A DNA stretch of 64,000 bases from Halobacillus aidingensis. GTDB lineage: Bacteria > Bacillota > Bacilli > Bacillales > Halobacillaceae. The translations under genes were made by a program, and so were the position numbers. Of the stretch, positions 1 to 8,753 are shown piece by piece; positions within the stretch are counted from its first letter, which is position 1; each line of letters begins with the position of its first letter. The notes beneath the pieces were generated by a model that ran no database searches, was not told where the DNA came from, and saw nothing but the letters and a program-made list of their open reading frames with translations. Where the stretch lies: NCBI RefSeq assembly GCF_900104185.1, contig NZ_FNIZ01000015.1:1-64000 (forward strand). The letters are read 5' to 3'.

Positions 1-320
1 CACATTCCGAGCATTAGGGCACAGACCCACCCGAGGAGCTTTTCCGGCATCCACACATGGTCAGGTCGAACGAAGGAATTTGCGCGCACAGACGCCGAGA
101 GATATGGGAGGGTCCACCACCATGTTTAATGTGGAGATCCAAGGTGCGATTATAAAACCCATTTACTGGAACTTAACCTCTCCAGTCTGTTTAAGCGCCT
201 ATACGTATTCCATATTCATTAAAAAATGGGATATATTTGAATGAATGACCTATGTTTCAATATTCAAAGAAGAAGAATACCAGAGAAAAACCAAGGATTT
301 TTGAGAACGGATCCGTTTAC
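1..320. other. Left-edge region with no recognised gene
   Basis: Two forward frames stay open from the window edge (to about 128 and about 243), but neither gives a peptide I recognise and neither has a start inside the window. The sequence could be the 3' end of a truncated gene or an intergenic leader. No RNA family or repeat was recognised before about position 322. Confidence 0.3.
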
Positions 321-321
321 T

Positions 322-420
322 GAGGGAGGCTCATCACTCGCCCACGGAAAGCGAACCTTTTCCCGAAGCCCCTAAATACCCAAAAAGTCTCGAAATCGAG
401 TCTTACACAATCCTGCCATT
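322..420. repeat. Partial copy of dispersed repeat family A
   Basis: It matches one half of the family A palindromic repeat: the segments GGAGGCTCATCACTCGCCC, GGAAAGCGAACCTTTTCCC and the flank AAGTCTCGAAATCGAGTCTT recur at about 5.4, 30.0 and 41.9 kb. The other half is missing, so this is a truncated copy. Confidence 0.7.
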
Positions 421-457
421 TAGTTTAATAATACTTTACCTTTATAAAGATGAACAT

Positions 458-489
458 AAAAAAAGCACTCTGAAGTGAGTGCTTTTTTT
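458..489. terminator. Bidirectional rho-independent terminator
   Basis: A perfect short stem (AGCACTC/GAGTGCT) is flanked by an A-run on the left and a T-run on the right, so it can stop transcription from either side. It lies just downstream of the minus-strand DUF2188 gene. Confidence 0.85.
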
Positions 490-497
490 ATGTTTGA

Positions 498-710
498 TTA
501 ACTGCTGTAATTAAATTGATTTTGAATTTTACCTTCTTTTGTATGGATGACCGCTTGAGTCCCTTTGTTTTGAGCGATTTCTTTCGCGCGATCAATCGCA
601 TCCTGTTTGTTTTCGTACACTTTCGTCGGTTGTTCCGCACCTTCCGCTTTTACTGCCCAACCTTCTTCATGAGAAACTACATGTTCAGCTTGATTTCTAC
701 TTTCAGCCAC
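498..710 (-). CDS. DUF2188 domain protein (short form)
   Basis: A 70-residue soluble protein made almost entirely of one DUF2188 unit. It has the HEEGWAVK segment (about residues 15-22), a K-x-DAIDRAKEIA helix and a GTQAVIH strand ending in a GKIQ turn. Proteins of this family are small, widespread in Bacilli and often stress-associated, but have no settled biochemical role. The start is GTG at 710, preceded by AAGGAGG at good spacing. The neighbouring gene at 774-1241 carries the same unit at its C-terminus, so the two look like tandem duplicates with a domain gained or lost. A strong terminator follows. The family call is firm; function is unknown. Confidence 0.85.
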   Translation of the reverse strand: MAESRNQAEHVVSHEEGWAVKAEGAEQPTKVYENKQDAIDRAKEIAQNKGTQAVIHTKEGKIQNQFNYSS

Positions 711-773
711 TTTGAATTCCTCCTTGAATAATTATTATATAAGCTATATATCCTGTAACGATAAGTCGTAAAC

Positions 774-1241
774 CTAAGATTCTCCATCCATTGACATTTT
801 TTCCTGAATCCTTCCATCTTTTTTGTGAATGACTACTTGTGTGCCTTTGTTTTCAGCAATCTCTTTCGCTCGGTCAATCGCATCCTGCTTTTTGTCAAAA
901 ACATCGGATGGTTGTCTTGCATCTTCCGTCTTAACTGCCCAACCTTCTTCATGTGCGACTACATGCTGTCCTTTTTCCAGGAGTTCTGGACGACTCTCTC
1001 CCTGCCTTCCTTCTTCATCCCTTGTTTTCAGATTTTTATCGCTCATTTGCTTTACACGATTGATTTCTTTTTCATCTGCATTTTCATACCATTCTTTCGC
1101 CTGCTCTGTAGCAATAGGGATGGCCTGCCCCTCTTTATACCCTTCGTCAATCATGGCGTTCGCTATATCAATCGCTTTTTTCCTAATGGGTGTCTCCAAA
1201 TTTTTAAAAGAACTTGGATAATCGTCTGTATCCCATGGCAT
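774..1241 (-). CDS. DUF2188 protein with ChaB-like N-terminal region
   Basis: A 155-residue two-part protein. Residues 1-55 (MPWDTDDYPSSFKNL, then a helical stretch with AIDIANAMIDEGY and AIPIATEQAKEW) resemble the small ChaB-like units found at the front of many Bacillus DUF2188 proteins. Residues about 90-150 form a DUF2188 domain closely matching the downstream 70-residue paralogue (HEEGWAVK, DAIDRAKEIAENKGTQ). A charged linker joins them. The ATG start has GAGGAGG upstream. No signal peptide or membrane segment is present, so it should be cytosolic. The product is probably a stress-linked housekeeping protein, but function cannot be read from the sequence. Confidence 0.82.
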   Translation of the reverse strand: MPWDTDDYPSSFKNLETPIRKKAIDIANAMIDEGYKEGQAIPIATEQAKEWYENADEKEINRVKQMSDKNLKTRDEEGRQGESRPELLEKGQHVVAHEEGWAVKTEDARQPSDVFDKKQDAIDRAKEIAENKGTQVVIHKKDGRIQEKMSMDGES

Positions 1242-1325
1242 CTTAATCGTCCTCCTCGTTGATTGTTTATCTTTACCATTCCCTTCAACAAAGCGTCATT
1301 AAACCAATCGGGGACCTTCGTCGAA

Positions 1326-1354
1326 TTGAAACAAGAGGAAAAATAAGATACGAT
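1326..1354 (+). promoter_or_regulatory. Candidate SigA promoter of the pxp operon
   Basis: TTGAAA, a 17-base spacer and TACGAT lie about 105 bases upstream of the pxpB start. Spacing is ideal but the -10 is imperfect, so this is a reasonable guess only. Confidence 0.4.
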
Positions 1355-1457
1355 ATTAACGTCGATAAGTTAGAAAAAATGACATACTTTGATATTTTAT
1401 TACCAAAATTATGGATGCTTTGCATCACTATTTTAATCGGGCATAGGAGGTATTTTC

Positions 1458-2177
1458 TTGAATATAAGCATTCATCCTCTTGGAGATCAGGCTCTCCTTA
1501 TTGATTTTGGAGAATCTATAAATGAGGAGACCAATCAACAAGTACGTCAAGCTGCCGCAAAACTAGATGAACAAAAGCCCAAATGGATGATTGAATACAT
1601 CCCAGCTTTTTCTACTCTAACCATTCTTTATAACCCCTTCTACATAGCTAAACAAATACAAATAAGTCCAAAAGAGATCCTTCCCTATGAATGGGCTCGA
1701 ACAGAAGTATTAACCTTGTTATCCCAATCTTCTTCCTATTATTCTGAGGAGAGAACAATAGAAATACCTGTGTGTTACGGAGGAGAATGGGGGCCGGACC
1801 TCTCTTTTGTCGCTTCACACAATAGCATGAGTGAAGAAGAAGTCATAGACACCCACATGAAGGGGAATTACCTTGTTTATATGATAGGATTTGCACCTGG
1901 TTTTCCTTATATTGGAGGAATGGATAAAAAAATCGCAGCCCCTCGCCGTGATGATCCAAGGCTCTCTATCCCTTCAGGTTCAGTTGGAATTGCAGGAGAG
2001 CAAACAGGAGTATATCCTATCGAAACTCCAGGAGGATGGCAGTTGATCGGCCGAACTCCACTCAAACTTTTTGAACCTGACAAAGATGAACCTTCTCTCC
2101 TTCAAGCAGGAGACCGCATTCGTTTTACACGTATTGATAAAGCGGAATATGACCAATTAAAGGAGGGCGGCCAATGA
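1458..2177 (+). CDS. pxpB: 5-oxoprolinase subunit PxpB (KipI family)
   Basis: This is one of three subunits of the ATP-dependent bacterial 5-oxoprolinase, which opens 5-oxoproline (pyroglutamate) to glutamate. The 239-residue protein has the family marks: an N-terminal HPLGDQALLIDFG segment, GFAPGFPYIGGM near residue 140, and the glycine-rich PSGSVGIAG...ETPGGW segment near residues 175-200. Translation starts at TTG 1458, set by AGGAGG eight bases upstream. The stop overlaps the pxpC start by four bases, which implies translational coupling. In Bacillus subtilis this protein was first described as KipI, a KinA inhibitor; the pxpBCA order here favours the metabolic role. Confidence 0.93.
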   Translation: MNISIHPLGDQALLIDFGESINEETNQQVRQAAAKLDEQKPKWMIEYIPAFSTLTILYNPFYIAKQIQISPKEILPYEWARTEVLTLLSQSSSYYSEERTIEIPVCYGGEWGPDLSFVASHNSMSEEEVIDTHMKGNYLVYMIGFAPGFPYIGGMDKKIAAPRRDDPRLSIPSGSVGIAGEQTGVYPIETPGGWQLIGRTPLKLFEPDKDEPSLLQAGDRIRFTRIDKAEYDQLKEGGQ

Positions 2178-3175
2178 TTTCGGTATTAAAATCAGGATTG
2201 ATGACGACCATTCAAGATACAGGCCGGTATGGCTATCAAAAGGATGGAGTTATTGTCAGTGGCGCCATGGATCCACTGGCCCACCGGATCGCGAACCTCC
2301 TCCTCGGCAATTCTGCCGATGCCGCTACAATGGAAATCACGCTTATGGGGCCTGTCCTTGAATTTCAAGAAGATGCCTTCATTGCTATTTGCGGTGGTAA
2401 CCTTACGCCCATGATTGACGGTGACAGTGTTTCCATGTGGAAACCTTTGTACATAAAAAAAGGAAGTGAGCTTCGTTTCGGCCAACCCAAGAAAGGGTTT
2501 AGAACTTACCTTTCCATAGCCGGAGGATTTCAGGTGCGGAAAGTCATGGGAAGCTCGTCTACATATCTGCGCGCAAACATGGGTGGTTTTGATGGACGGA
2601 CATTAGAAAAAGGAGACCAGCTCCGTTTTGGTCATCTCGACTCTCAACCTCAACATTTGAAAGAACAACTCAAAACTGTGGACAAAGCTCTATCTTTTAA
2701 AGAAGCGTCCTGGTTCGTCGGTCCTGAGTTTACCAATTATACAAAAAACGATCAGCCGATCCGAGTCATGCCTGGCCGTGAGTTTGACTTATTCACAGAG
2801 CAGAGTAAAGAAGATTTTTTTAACGGGCCATTTCAAATCGATTCGAAATCAGACCGTATGGGCTACCGATTAAACGGCACGGCCTTAAATCTTGAAAATA
2901 AGAAAGATATCGTTTCAGAAGCCGTTACATTCGGCACCATTCAAGTGCCTCCAGATGGAAATCCGATCTTACTATTAGCGGACCACCAGACCACGGGTGG
3001 TTATCCAAAGATTGGACAAGTGGCTTCCATCGATTTGCCTAGAATCGCACAAATGCGCCCAGGGGAAAGTGTCAGTTTCTCCCCTATTACTCATGAAGAA
3101 GCTCAACGCCTGCTTTTAGAAAAAGAAAAAAACTTGAAACAGTTACAAAGAGGAATAGAAACAAAACTACGTTAA
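2174..3175 (+). CDS. pxpC: 5-oxoprolinase subunit PxpC (KipA, biotin-dependent carboxyltransferase-like)
   Basis: Partner of PxpB in the 5-oxoprolinase complex. At 333 residues it has the normal family length and shows the opening motif TTIQDTGRYGYQKDGV, a GAMDPLAHRIAN helix and the C-terminal LLLADHQTTGGYPKIG segment typical of the KipA/allophanate hydrolase subunit 2 family. It is cytosolic with no signal peptide. The start overlaps the end of pxpB (ATGA), and pxpA follows after 12 bases carrying AAGGAGGAG. The three genes are therefore one translationally linked unit. The family name mentions biotin-dependent carboxylation, but the operon context points to 5-oxoproline. Confidence 0.93.
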   Translation: MISVLKSGLMTTIQDTGRYGYQKDGVIVSGAMDPLAHRIANLLLGNSADAATMEITLMGPVLEFQEDAFIAICGGNLTPMIDGDSVSMWKPLYIKKGSELRFGQPKKGFRTYLSIAGGFQVRKVMGSSSTYLRANMGGFDGRTLEKGDQLRFGHLDSQPQHLKEQLKTVDKALSFKEASWFVGPEFTNYTKNDQPIRVMPGREFDLFTEQSKEDFFNGPFQIDSKSDRMGYRLNGTALNLENKKDIVSEAVTFGTIQVPPDGNPILLLADHQTTGGYPKIGQVASIDLPRIAQMRPGESVSFSPITHEEAQRLLLEKEKNLKQLQRGIETKLR

Positions 3176-3187
3176 GGAGGAGATTCC

Positions 3188-3961
3188 ATGCATATCGTCG
3201 ATTTGAATTGTGATATGGGAGAAAGTTTCGGTCGCTATACCATTGGCCGCGACGAAGAAATTTTAAAATACGTAACATCCGCGAACATTGCATGCGGATA
3301 TCACGCAGGAGATCCAACCACAATGAAAAAAACGGTGCAGAGAGCGTTGGAGCATAACGTTGGAATTGGAGCACACCCAGGCCTGCCAGATCTAGCCGGG
3401 TTCGGGAGACGACCAATGGATATTTCTGAAGAAGAAGCTTATGATATGGTTGTCTATCAAATCGGAGCTCTCAAAGGATTTGTGGATACGGAAGGTGGCC
3501 GATTACAACACGTCAAACCCCACGGTGCTCTGTTTAACATGGCTGCGAAAGATCAACCGTTGGCACGTGCCATTGCCAAAGCTGTTTACGATGTGGACCC
3601 AGAACTAGTTCTCTTTGGACTGGCCGGAAGTGAACTCGTGAAATCCGGACATGAACAAGGACTTAAGACTGCAAGCGAAGTATTCTCGGATCGTACCTAT
3701 CAACAAGATGGATCACTTACTTCACGAAGAGAGCCAAACGCGCTCATCACCAATCACGAGCAAGCGGTTGAACAAGTGATTCGCATGATTAAAGAAAACA
3801 AAGTCCGTACCGTACAAGACACGGATATCGATATTGATGTGCACACGATTTGTATCCATGGTGATGGAGAAAGCGCCATCGATTTCGCCAATTATATTAC
3901 AAAAGCCTTGAAAGAAGCAGGAATCACGCTCCAATCCATTGGTGAATTTATCACAAAATAA
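3188..3961 (+). CDS. pxpA: 5-oxoprolinase subunit PxpA (LamB/YcsF family)
   Basis: Third subunit of the ATP-dependent 5-oxoprolinase. The 257-residue protein begins with [12 protein letters not shown] and has [21 protein letters not shown] and [10 protein letters not shown], all hallmarks of the LamB/YcsF fold with its probable metal and substrate residues. A late CIHGD segment is also typical. The ATG is preceded by AAGGAGGAG. It sits directly downstream of pxpC, and a transporter gene follows 51 bases later, so uptake and hydrolysis are probably linked. Length and motifs are complete. Confidence 0.94.
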   Translation: MHIVDLNCDMGESFGRYTIGRDEEILKYVTSANIACGYHAGDPTTMKKTVQRALEHNVGIGAHPGLPDLAGFGRRPMDISEEEAYDMVVYQIGALKGFVDTEGGRLQHVKPHGALFNMAAKDQPLARAIAKAVYDVDPELVLFGLAGSELVKSGHEQGLKTASEVFSDRTYQQDGSLTSRREPNALITNHEQAVEQVIRMIKENKVRTVQDTDIDIDVHTICIHGDGESAIDFANYITKALKEAGITLQSIGEFITK

Positions 3962-4012
3962 GCAAACAATAGAAAACATATATCACAATAAACATAGCAA
4001 AGGAGCTACTCC

Positions 4013-5203
4013 ATGAAGGAACAATCGACAAGAAGTCTCCTGTTAGGGGCCGCTTTCCTGATGGCAACGTCCGCCATCGGTCCTGGCTTTCTAACACAAA
4101 CGACTCACTTCACTCAACAACTTGCAGCAAGTTTCGGATTTGTCATATTAATCTCCATTATTATCGACATCGGGGCCCAACTGAACATATGGCGAATTAT
4201 TGCCGTATCGGAAAAACCGGCTCAGGACATCGCCAATAACCTACTCCCAGGCCTTGGAGTATTTCTATCTGTACTCATTGTTGCCGGTGGATTAGCCTTT
4301 AATATTGGAAATATCGCAGGGGCTGGCCTTGGTACCAATGTACTTTTCGGAATCTCGCCTGAAATGGGGGCATTATTCAGCGGCGTTGTCGCCGTCGCCG
4401 TATTCCTCGTGCGTGAAGCTGGGAAAGTCATGGACCGATTCGCACAGATTGCAGGATTTGTCATGATTGCACTAACGATCTTTGTCATGTTCTCTGCCCA
4501 ACCACCTGTCGGAGAAGCCGTAACGAAAACCTTCGTCCCTGATACTATTGATTTTCTGGCTATCATCACGCTCGTCGGTGGAACCGTTGGAGGATATATT
4601 ACCTTCGCAGGCGGCCACCGTCTTCTAGATGCAGGGGTGAAAGGAAAAGAAGCACTCCCACAAGTCACAAAAAGTTCCGTGTCGGCAATTGGAATTGCTT
4701 CCGTCATGAGGATCTTCCTTTTCCTTGCTTCCTTAGGTGTTGTAGCTTCAGGTTTCACACTAAACCCTGAAAACCCACCCGCTTCTGTTTTCCAGGCAGC
4801 AGCAGGAAATGTCGGTTACAAAATCTTCGGTGTCATCATGTGGGCTGCTGCCGTAACTTCTGTAGTCGGAGCCGCTTACACCTCCGTTTCATTCATTCGT
4901 ACATTCAATAAAACAATCAACAAGCATCACAAATGGTTCATTGTCGCGTTTATCGTTATTTCAACCACCGTTTTCGTTTCTGTCGGTGAGCCTGTCAAAG
5001 TATTGATCCTTGTTGGCTCGTTAAATGGTTTGATTCTGCCAATTGCACTAGGTGTTATGCTGGTTGCGGCATATAAACAAAAAATTGTCGGAGATTACAA
5101 ACATCCGCTATGGTTGACCATCTTCGGAGTCCTGATCGTCATTGCCATGTCATACATGGGCGTCATGTCGCTCATCCAGGGCATTCCAAAACTATTCGGT
5201 TAA
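4013..5203 (+). CDS. NRAMP-family (YcsG-like) membrane transporter
   Basis: A 396-residue polytopic membrane protein with about eleven hydrophobic segments. The N-terminal ATSAIGPGFLTQTTHFTQQ segment corresponds to the first helix of NRAMP transporters, where the classical divalent-metal motif DPGN would lie; that motif is replaced here. In B. subtilis the equivalent gene ycsG lies beside ycsF and the kip genes. This context and the missing metal motif suggest a substrate related to 5-oxoproline or another small organic solute, which is an inference. The start is ATG with AAGGAGC upstream, and a terminator follows at once, so it closes the operon. Confidence 0.85.
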   Translation: MKEQSTRSLLLGAAFLMATSAIGPGFLTQTTHFTQQLAASFGFVILISIIIDIGAQLNIWRIIAVSEKPAQDIANNLLPGLGVFLSVLIVAGGLAFNIGNIAGAGLGTNVLFGISPEMGALFSGVVAVAVFLVREAGKVMDRFAQIAGFVMIALTIFVMFSAQPPVGEAVTKTFVPDTIDFLAIITLVGGTVGGYITFAGGHRLLDAGVKGKEALPQVTKSSVSAIGIASVMRIFLFLASLGVVASGFTLNPENPPASVFQAAAGNVGYKIFGVIMWAAAVTSVVGAAYTSVSFIRTFNKTINKHHKWFIVAFIVISTTVFVSVGEPVKVLILVGSLNGLILPIALGVMLVAAYKQKIVGDYKHPLWLTIFGVLIVIAMSYMGVMSLIQGIPKLFG

Positions 5204-5211
5204 CCTCCCCA

Positions 5212-5238
5212 AAGAGCTCAGTCCCACTGAGCTCTTTT
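5212..5238 (+). terminator. Rho-independent terminator of the pxp operon
   Basis: AAGAGCTCAGT and ACTGAGCTCTT form an inverted repeat followed by T6, nine bases after the transporter stop. Confidence 0.9.
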
Positions 5239-5298
5239 TTCATACACAAAAGCTCCCGTTTGTAGAAGACTCAGTTTCGAAACTTTTGGTGAGTGGAT

Positions 5299-5441
5299 GG
5301 GGGCTGCGGGGAATAGCTCGCTTTCCGCGGGAGCGCGGTGAGCCTCCTGTGGGAAGTGCGTGGTAGATGAGACCCCGCAGAGCGTTAGCTCGAGGAGGCT
5401 CATCACTCGCCCATGGAAAGCGAACCTTTTCCCGGAGCCCC
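5299..5441. repeat. Dispersed palindromic repeat, family A
   Basis: A GC-rich imperfect palindrome running from GGGGGCTGCGGGGAAT to CCCGGAGCCCC, flanked by ACTCAGTTTCGAAAC on the left and GTCTCGAAATC on the right. Its two halves are different subtypes of the family A half-unit, so this copy looks chimeric. Related copies lie at 17.5, 30.0, 42.0, 49.8 and 52.8 kb. Confidence 0.85.
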
Positions 5442-5591
5442 TCAACTCCCACAAAAGTCTCGAAATCAAGTCATCCACAATCCTTACATATACTTTAATA
5501 AGGGGACTGGTTTTCCAAAGAACCTTTTTGCTCGTGTTTTTAATGGAGGAGGATTACACTGGAAGAAACCTATACATAAGGAGTGGTTTGG

Positions 5592-6254
5592 TTGAGTAAT
5601 TTGGATACTTGGAAGCAAGTGGATCAATACTTTATCGATCAGTTAATTCCCGCAGACCCTGTCATGGAGAACGTGCTAAAAGCAAACGAAGAAGCAGAAC
5701 TCCCATCCATCGACGTGTCTGCCACCCAGGGGAAGATGCTTCAACTTTTCGTGAAAATGAAAGCCGCGAAAAATGTATTGGAAATTGGCACACTCGGTGG
5801 ATACAGCACCATCTGGATGGCGAAAGCCCTACCTGAAAATGGTCATGTCACTACTCTCGAATTTAATCCGAAGCATGCGGAAGTGGCCACCAGGAATATG
5901 GAAATGACAGGAGTAAGGGATAAGGTAGAAGTGATTGTCGGTCCCGCGCTTGATACACTGCCCACATTAGAAGGGCGTGAACCCTTTGATTTTATCTTTA
6001 TCGATGCGGATAAGAATAATAATCCTCACTATATCAAAGAAGTTCTTAAGTTATCTAAACACGGAACGACAATTTTAGTAGATAATGTCGTCCGGGATGG
6101 AAGACTGCTCGACTCAGAAAGCAAGGATAAGAGTATTATGGGCATACGAGAGATGTTCGACTTATTAAATAACCACCCACAACTAGATTCCACAGCCTTT
6201 CAGACTGTGGGAAGCAAAGGGTATGACGGTTTTGTCCTTGCGGTCGTAACATGA
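5592..6254 (+). CDS. Class I SAM-dependent O-methyltransferase (YrrM/CCoAOMT-like)
   Basis: A soluble methyltransferase of about 220 residues. Motif I reads LEIGTLGGYSTIWMA (near residue 60), followed by an acidic strand end (LEFNPKHAEVA) and FIFIDADKNNN (near 135), where the paired acidic residues bind metal in the catechol/caffeoyl-CoA O-methyltransferase group. The C-terminal GYDGFVLAVV strand is also typical. The natural acceptor is unknown. Start chosen: TTG at 5592, because AAGGAG (5578-5583) lies eight bases upstream; the GTG at 5583 would overlap that site. The gene stands alone between a repeat and a terminator. Confidence 0.87.
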   Translation: MSNLDTWKQVDQYFIDQLIPADPVMENVLKANEEAELPSIDVSATQGKMLQLFVKMKAAKNVLEIGTLGGYSTIWMAKALPENGHVTTLEFNPKHAEVATRNMEMTGVRDKVEVIVGPALDTLPTLEGREPFDFIFIDADKNNNPHYIKEVLKLSKHGTTILVDNVVRDGRLLDSESKDKSIMGIREMFDLLNNHPQLDSTAFQTVGSKGYDGFVLAVVT

Positions 6255-6262
6255 TACACCAG

Positions 6263-6298
6263 AAGTAAGTGTACCTTACATAAAAGGTACACTTACTT
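6263..6298. terminator. Bidirectional terminator between convergent genes
   Basis: A 15-bp perfect stem (AAGTAAGTGTACCTT with its complement) separates the methyltransferase from the convergent PP2C gene and overlaps the last codons of the latter. The T-rich tail on the plus side is short. Confidence 0.75.
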
Positions 6299-7108
6299 TA
6301 ATTTGATCCACACCGCTGTCCTGTCATCGATATGGAGTGAATGTTTATTTAGGTGGTCCGTCAATTCATGAACATAGGTTTCCAACCCTACTTCTCGGAT
6401 TCTATGATACGTCTCTTCGAGGGTAAGTTCCGGATGAAAGAAACCATCAGAAATAAGTAAGAGGCTTCGGATACCTTTTCTATCTATTACTCCCTGATCA
6501 AGATAGTCCATCACTTCAGGCATTCCATTAGCAACGGTATAGCCACCTTCCACATTCGCGAGCCGACGATTGTAGCGGAGCTTGTTTATTTGTATATCAT
6601 AATAACTTTCGGGAGGTATTTCCTCCCCGCCCTCTCTTCTTTCGGCACGTTTTTGCTTCGCTCTTTCGCTAATTCCTTTTACAGAGTCCGTTGTGACGAC
6701 TGTAAAATTTCCAGCCTCATCCTCTATGAGAAACATAGAGTCTCCAAGTTGGACATAATGAATGTGGTCATCCTTGATTTCAACAACAGACACACATGTG
6801 GACCAACGTTCTTCTCCGAGGTCTGTCTGGACAGCATGCCTTTCCATTTTTTCCTTCAGATGAAGGTTCGCTTCTGCTACCGCTTGCCTTAACCCTTCTC
6901 CACCCTTTAACCGCTCCATTTTCGTTTTGAAAATTTGTGCGGCAAGGTATGCTCCATTATGGCCTGCTTCATCCTCAAAACAGACGAGGGGGGTAGCCCC
7001 ATCTAAAACGCCATAAATACCAGCTTGTTCGTTTAGTACCAGGGCATCTTCACATTCCTTTTTTACCGGGCTCTTTTTTTGGATATGCTCTACGGATGTG
7101 ACGTTCAA
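6293..7108 (-). CDS. PP2C-family serine/threonine protein phosphatase
   Basis: A cytosolic phosphatase of the PPM/PP2C type, about 271 residues. The metal-binding VLDGATPL segment is near the N-terminus (the DG aspartate), and a second DG occurs in LLISDGFFHPE near the C-terminus. GAYLAAQIF and the SMFLIEDE strand fit the fold. No regulatory domain is attached. Start chosen: TTG at 7108, with AAAGGAGG seven bases upstream; its first bases overlap the stop of the upstream acetyltransferase gene (TTGA), so the two are translationally coupled. The target phosphoprotein is unknown. Confidence 0.85.
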   Translation of the reverse strand: MNVTSVEHIQKKSPVKKECEDALVLNEQAGIYGVLDGATPLVCFEDEAGHNGAYLAAQIFKTKMERLKGGEGLRQAVAEANLHLKEKMERHAVQTDLGEERWSTCVSVVEIKDDHIHYVQLGDSMFLIEDEAGNFTVVTTDSVKGISERAKQKRAERREGGEEIPPESYYDIQINKLRYNRRLANVEGGYTVANGMPEVMDYLDQGVIDRKGIRSLLLISDGFFHPELTLEETYHRIREVGLETYVHELTDHLNKHSLHIDDRTAVWIKLK

Positions 7109-7662
7109 GTGACGACCTCCTTTTTCACCCAATCCTCTTTTAACATCCCATAAACCACATGATCCGTATATTCGTCATAAAGCCGAGCTGCTTGACGGAT
7201 GACACCTTCCTGCATGAAACCCAAACGCTCCGGCACTCCCCGGCTCTTTTTATTCTCAGATGCCGCTCGGATTTCAATGCGGTTCATCCCCAGTGTTTCA
7301 AACGCATAGTCGAACAGAACTCTACAAGAACGTGTAAGCAGTCCCTTCCCTTTGTAATCGGATCCCATCCAGTAGCCGATGCTTGTAACTCTGTTTTTCT
7401 CATCAATTTCATGAAAGTCAATGACGCCTGCGATGTTTCCCTTATAAAGAATACAAACGGTCAGACCGTTGTTTTCTGCATAGCGGCGTAAACTCATCTT
7501 TATGTAATTCCTTGTATCTTCGACCTCTTTCGTAAAATGGATCCATGGAAGCCATGTCCTTATGTGGTCCCTGGAACGATCTGATAATTCGAATAGCTCT
7601 TCCGCATCGCGGTGATCAATCATTTTCAGTGATAATTCTTCATCGATTCTGTGTTCAAACAT
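7105..7662 (-). CDS. GNAT acetyltransferase, RimJ/RimL (YdaF) type
   Basis: A 185-residue member of the RimJ/RimL group that acetylates protein N-termini or ribosomal proteins. The order DRSRDHIRTWLPW, then SIGYWMGSDYKGKGLLTRSCR (acetyl-CoA pyrophosphate loop) and NRIEIRAASENKKSRGVPERLGF is diagnostic. The usual start of this family (HRI-DEELSLK) is present. It is first in a two-gene unit with the PP2C gene. The substrate cannot be assigned; B. subtilis YdaF is the nearest remembered relative. Confidence 0.88.
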   Translation of the reverse strand: MFEHRIDEELSLKMIDHRDAEELFELSDRSRDHIRTWLPWIHFTKEVEDTRNYIKMSLRRYAENNGLTVCILYKGNIAGVIDFHEIDEKNRVTSIGYWMGSDYKGKGLLTRSCRVLFDYAFETLGMNRIEIRAASENKKSRGVPERLGFMQEGVIRQAARLYDEYTDHVVYGMLKEDWVKKEVVT

Positions 7663-7724
7663 TGGTCTTCTCCCCCTTTTTACCTGTGGTCACTTATATT
7701 CGACAGAATCCTCGTTTCTTCCTG

Positions 7725-7760
7725 CAAAAAAAGCACGACAGAACAAGTCTGCCGTACTTT
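7725..7760 (-). terminator. Terminator of the ten-gene acyl-CoA operon
   Basis: On the minus strand AGTACGGCAGA and TCTGTCGTGCT pair with one wobble and one mismatch and are followed by T7. It lies eight bases beyond the last operon gene. Confidence 0.8.
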
Positions 7761-7767
7761 TTATATT

Positions 7768-8742
7768 TTATGGCTTCAAGACCAGCTTTCCTTTTGTTTT
7801 TCTAGCTTGCATGACCTCATGTACATGGGCCGCTTCCTCTAAATCAAACACCCCGCCAACGGTCAACTGCAATTCTCCCGACTTAATCATTTTTAGTAAA
7901 TGATTCAAGCTTTTCTCAAAAAGGACGGGTTTCTTCATAACCTGCGGTAAAAAGAATCCGATCACCGATAGATTGCGATTCATTAACCCAGAGGGATACA
8001 TTTGAGCTGGCTCTCCACTGGCTACCCCATAAACAACGACTCTTCCGAATGCTCTCATGCATTTAACGGTCTCGTGAAAAATATCGCCTCCAGCCATTTC
8101 AAGTGCCACATCGACGCCTCTTCCCCCTGTCGCCTCCATTACTTCTTCACGCCAATTTGGACTCGTGTAATTGATCGCATGATCAGCCCCTAAATCACGG
8201 GCCAGCTCCAACTTTTCTTCCGAGCTTGCTGTCGCAATCACATTTCCTGCGCCGAAAAGTTTGGCTAGTTGGACGGCGAGAGAACCAACTCCCCCAGCCG
8301 CTGCATGGACAAGGACGGTTTCCCCTTTTTCCAGCCTCCCCATTGTTGTGAGTATATGATAAGCGGTTAACCCTTGTAACGGTAAAGCAACAGCCGTTTC
8401 ATCTGTAACTTCGTTTGGAATGGGAATCAAGGTACTCTCTTTCGCCTTAACATATTCTGCATAACCTCCTGAGCCAATGAGAGTCACTACACGGTCTCCC
8501 TTAGAAACACGGCTCACCCCTTCACCAACTTCTTCCACAATCCCGGCTACTTCTGCTCCAGGGATAAAAGGAAGTGGTGTAGGTACTACATACGACCCTT
8601 CACGCCTTGCTGTGTCCGCATAGTTCACTCCTATGGCTTGAACCTTGAGAAGAACTTCCCCTTCGTCAAGTTCTGGACGCTCGACATCAACCTTTTCCAA
8701 TACGGAAGGTCCTCCATATTCTTTGAACTGGATTGCTTTCAT
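7768..8742 (-). CDS. Zinc-independent quinone oxidoreductase (MDR family)
   Basis: A 324-residue NADPH:quinone reductase-like medium-chain dehydrogenase. The GroES-like N-terminal part has EVLLKVQAIGVNYAD and PFIPGAEVAG; the nucleotide-binding part has VLVHAAAGGVGSLAVQLAK (near residue 150). The catalytic-zinc cysteine and histidine of alcohol dehydrogenases are missing, which places it with quinone or enoyl reductases. Start chosen: ATG at 8742 behind GAGGAGG. It is the last gene of the operon, 11 bases after the enoyl-CoA hydratase stop, so it probably reduces an unsaturated or quinone intermediate of the same pathway. Confidence 0.88.
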   Translation of the reverse strand: MKAIQFKEYGGPSVLEKVDVERPELDEGEVLLKVQAIGVNYADTARREGSYVVPTPLPFIPGAEVAGIVEEVGEGVSRVSKGDRVVTLIGSGGYAEYVKAKESTLIPIPNEVTDETAVALPLQGLTAYHILTTMGRLEKGETVLVHAAAGGVGSLAVQLAKLFGAGNVIATASSEEKLELARDLGADHAINYTSPNWREEVMEATGGRGVDVALEMAGGDIFHETVKCMRAFGRVVVYGVASGEPAQMYPSGLMNRNLSVIGFFLPQVMKKPVLFEKSLNHLLKMIKSGELQLTVGGVFDLEEAAHVHEVMQARKTKGKLVLKP

Positions 8743-8753
8743 TGTTTTCCTCC

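Noticed and set aside
1-243. Partial gene reading off the left edge
   Set aside because: Two different frames are open, neither gives a recognisable product, and no ribosome site can be checked.
5142-5599. Several open frames on both strands across the 5.2-5.6 kb interval
   Set aside because: They lie inside a family A repeat, recur as similar peptides wherever the repeat occurs, and lack ribosome sites.
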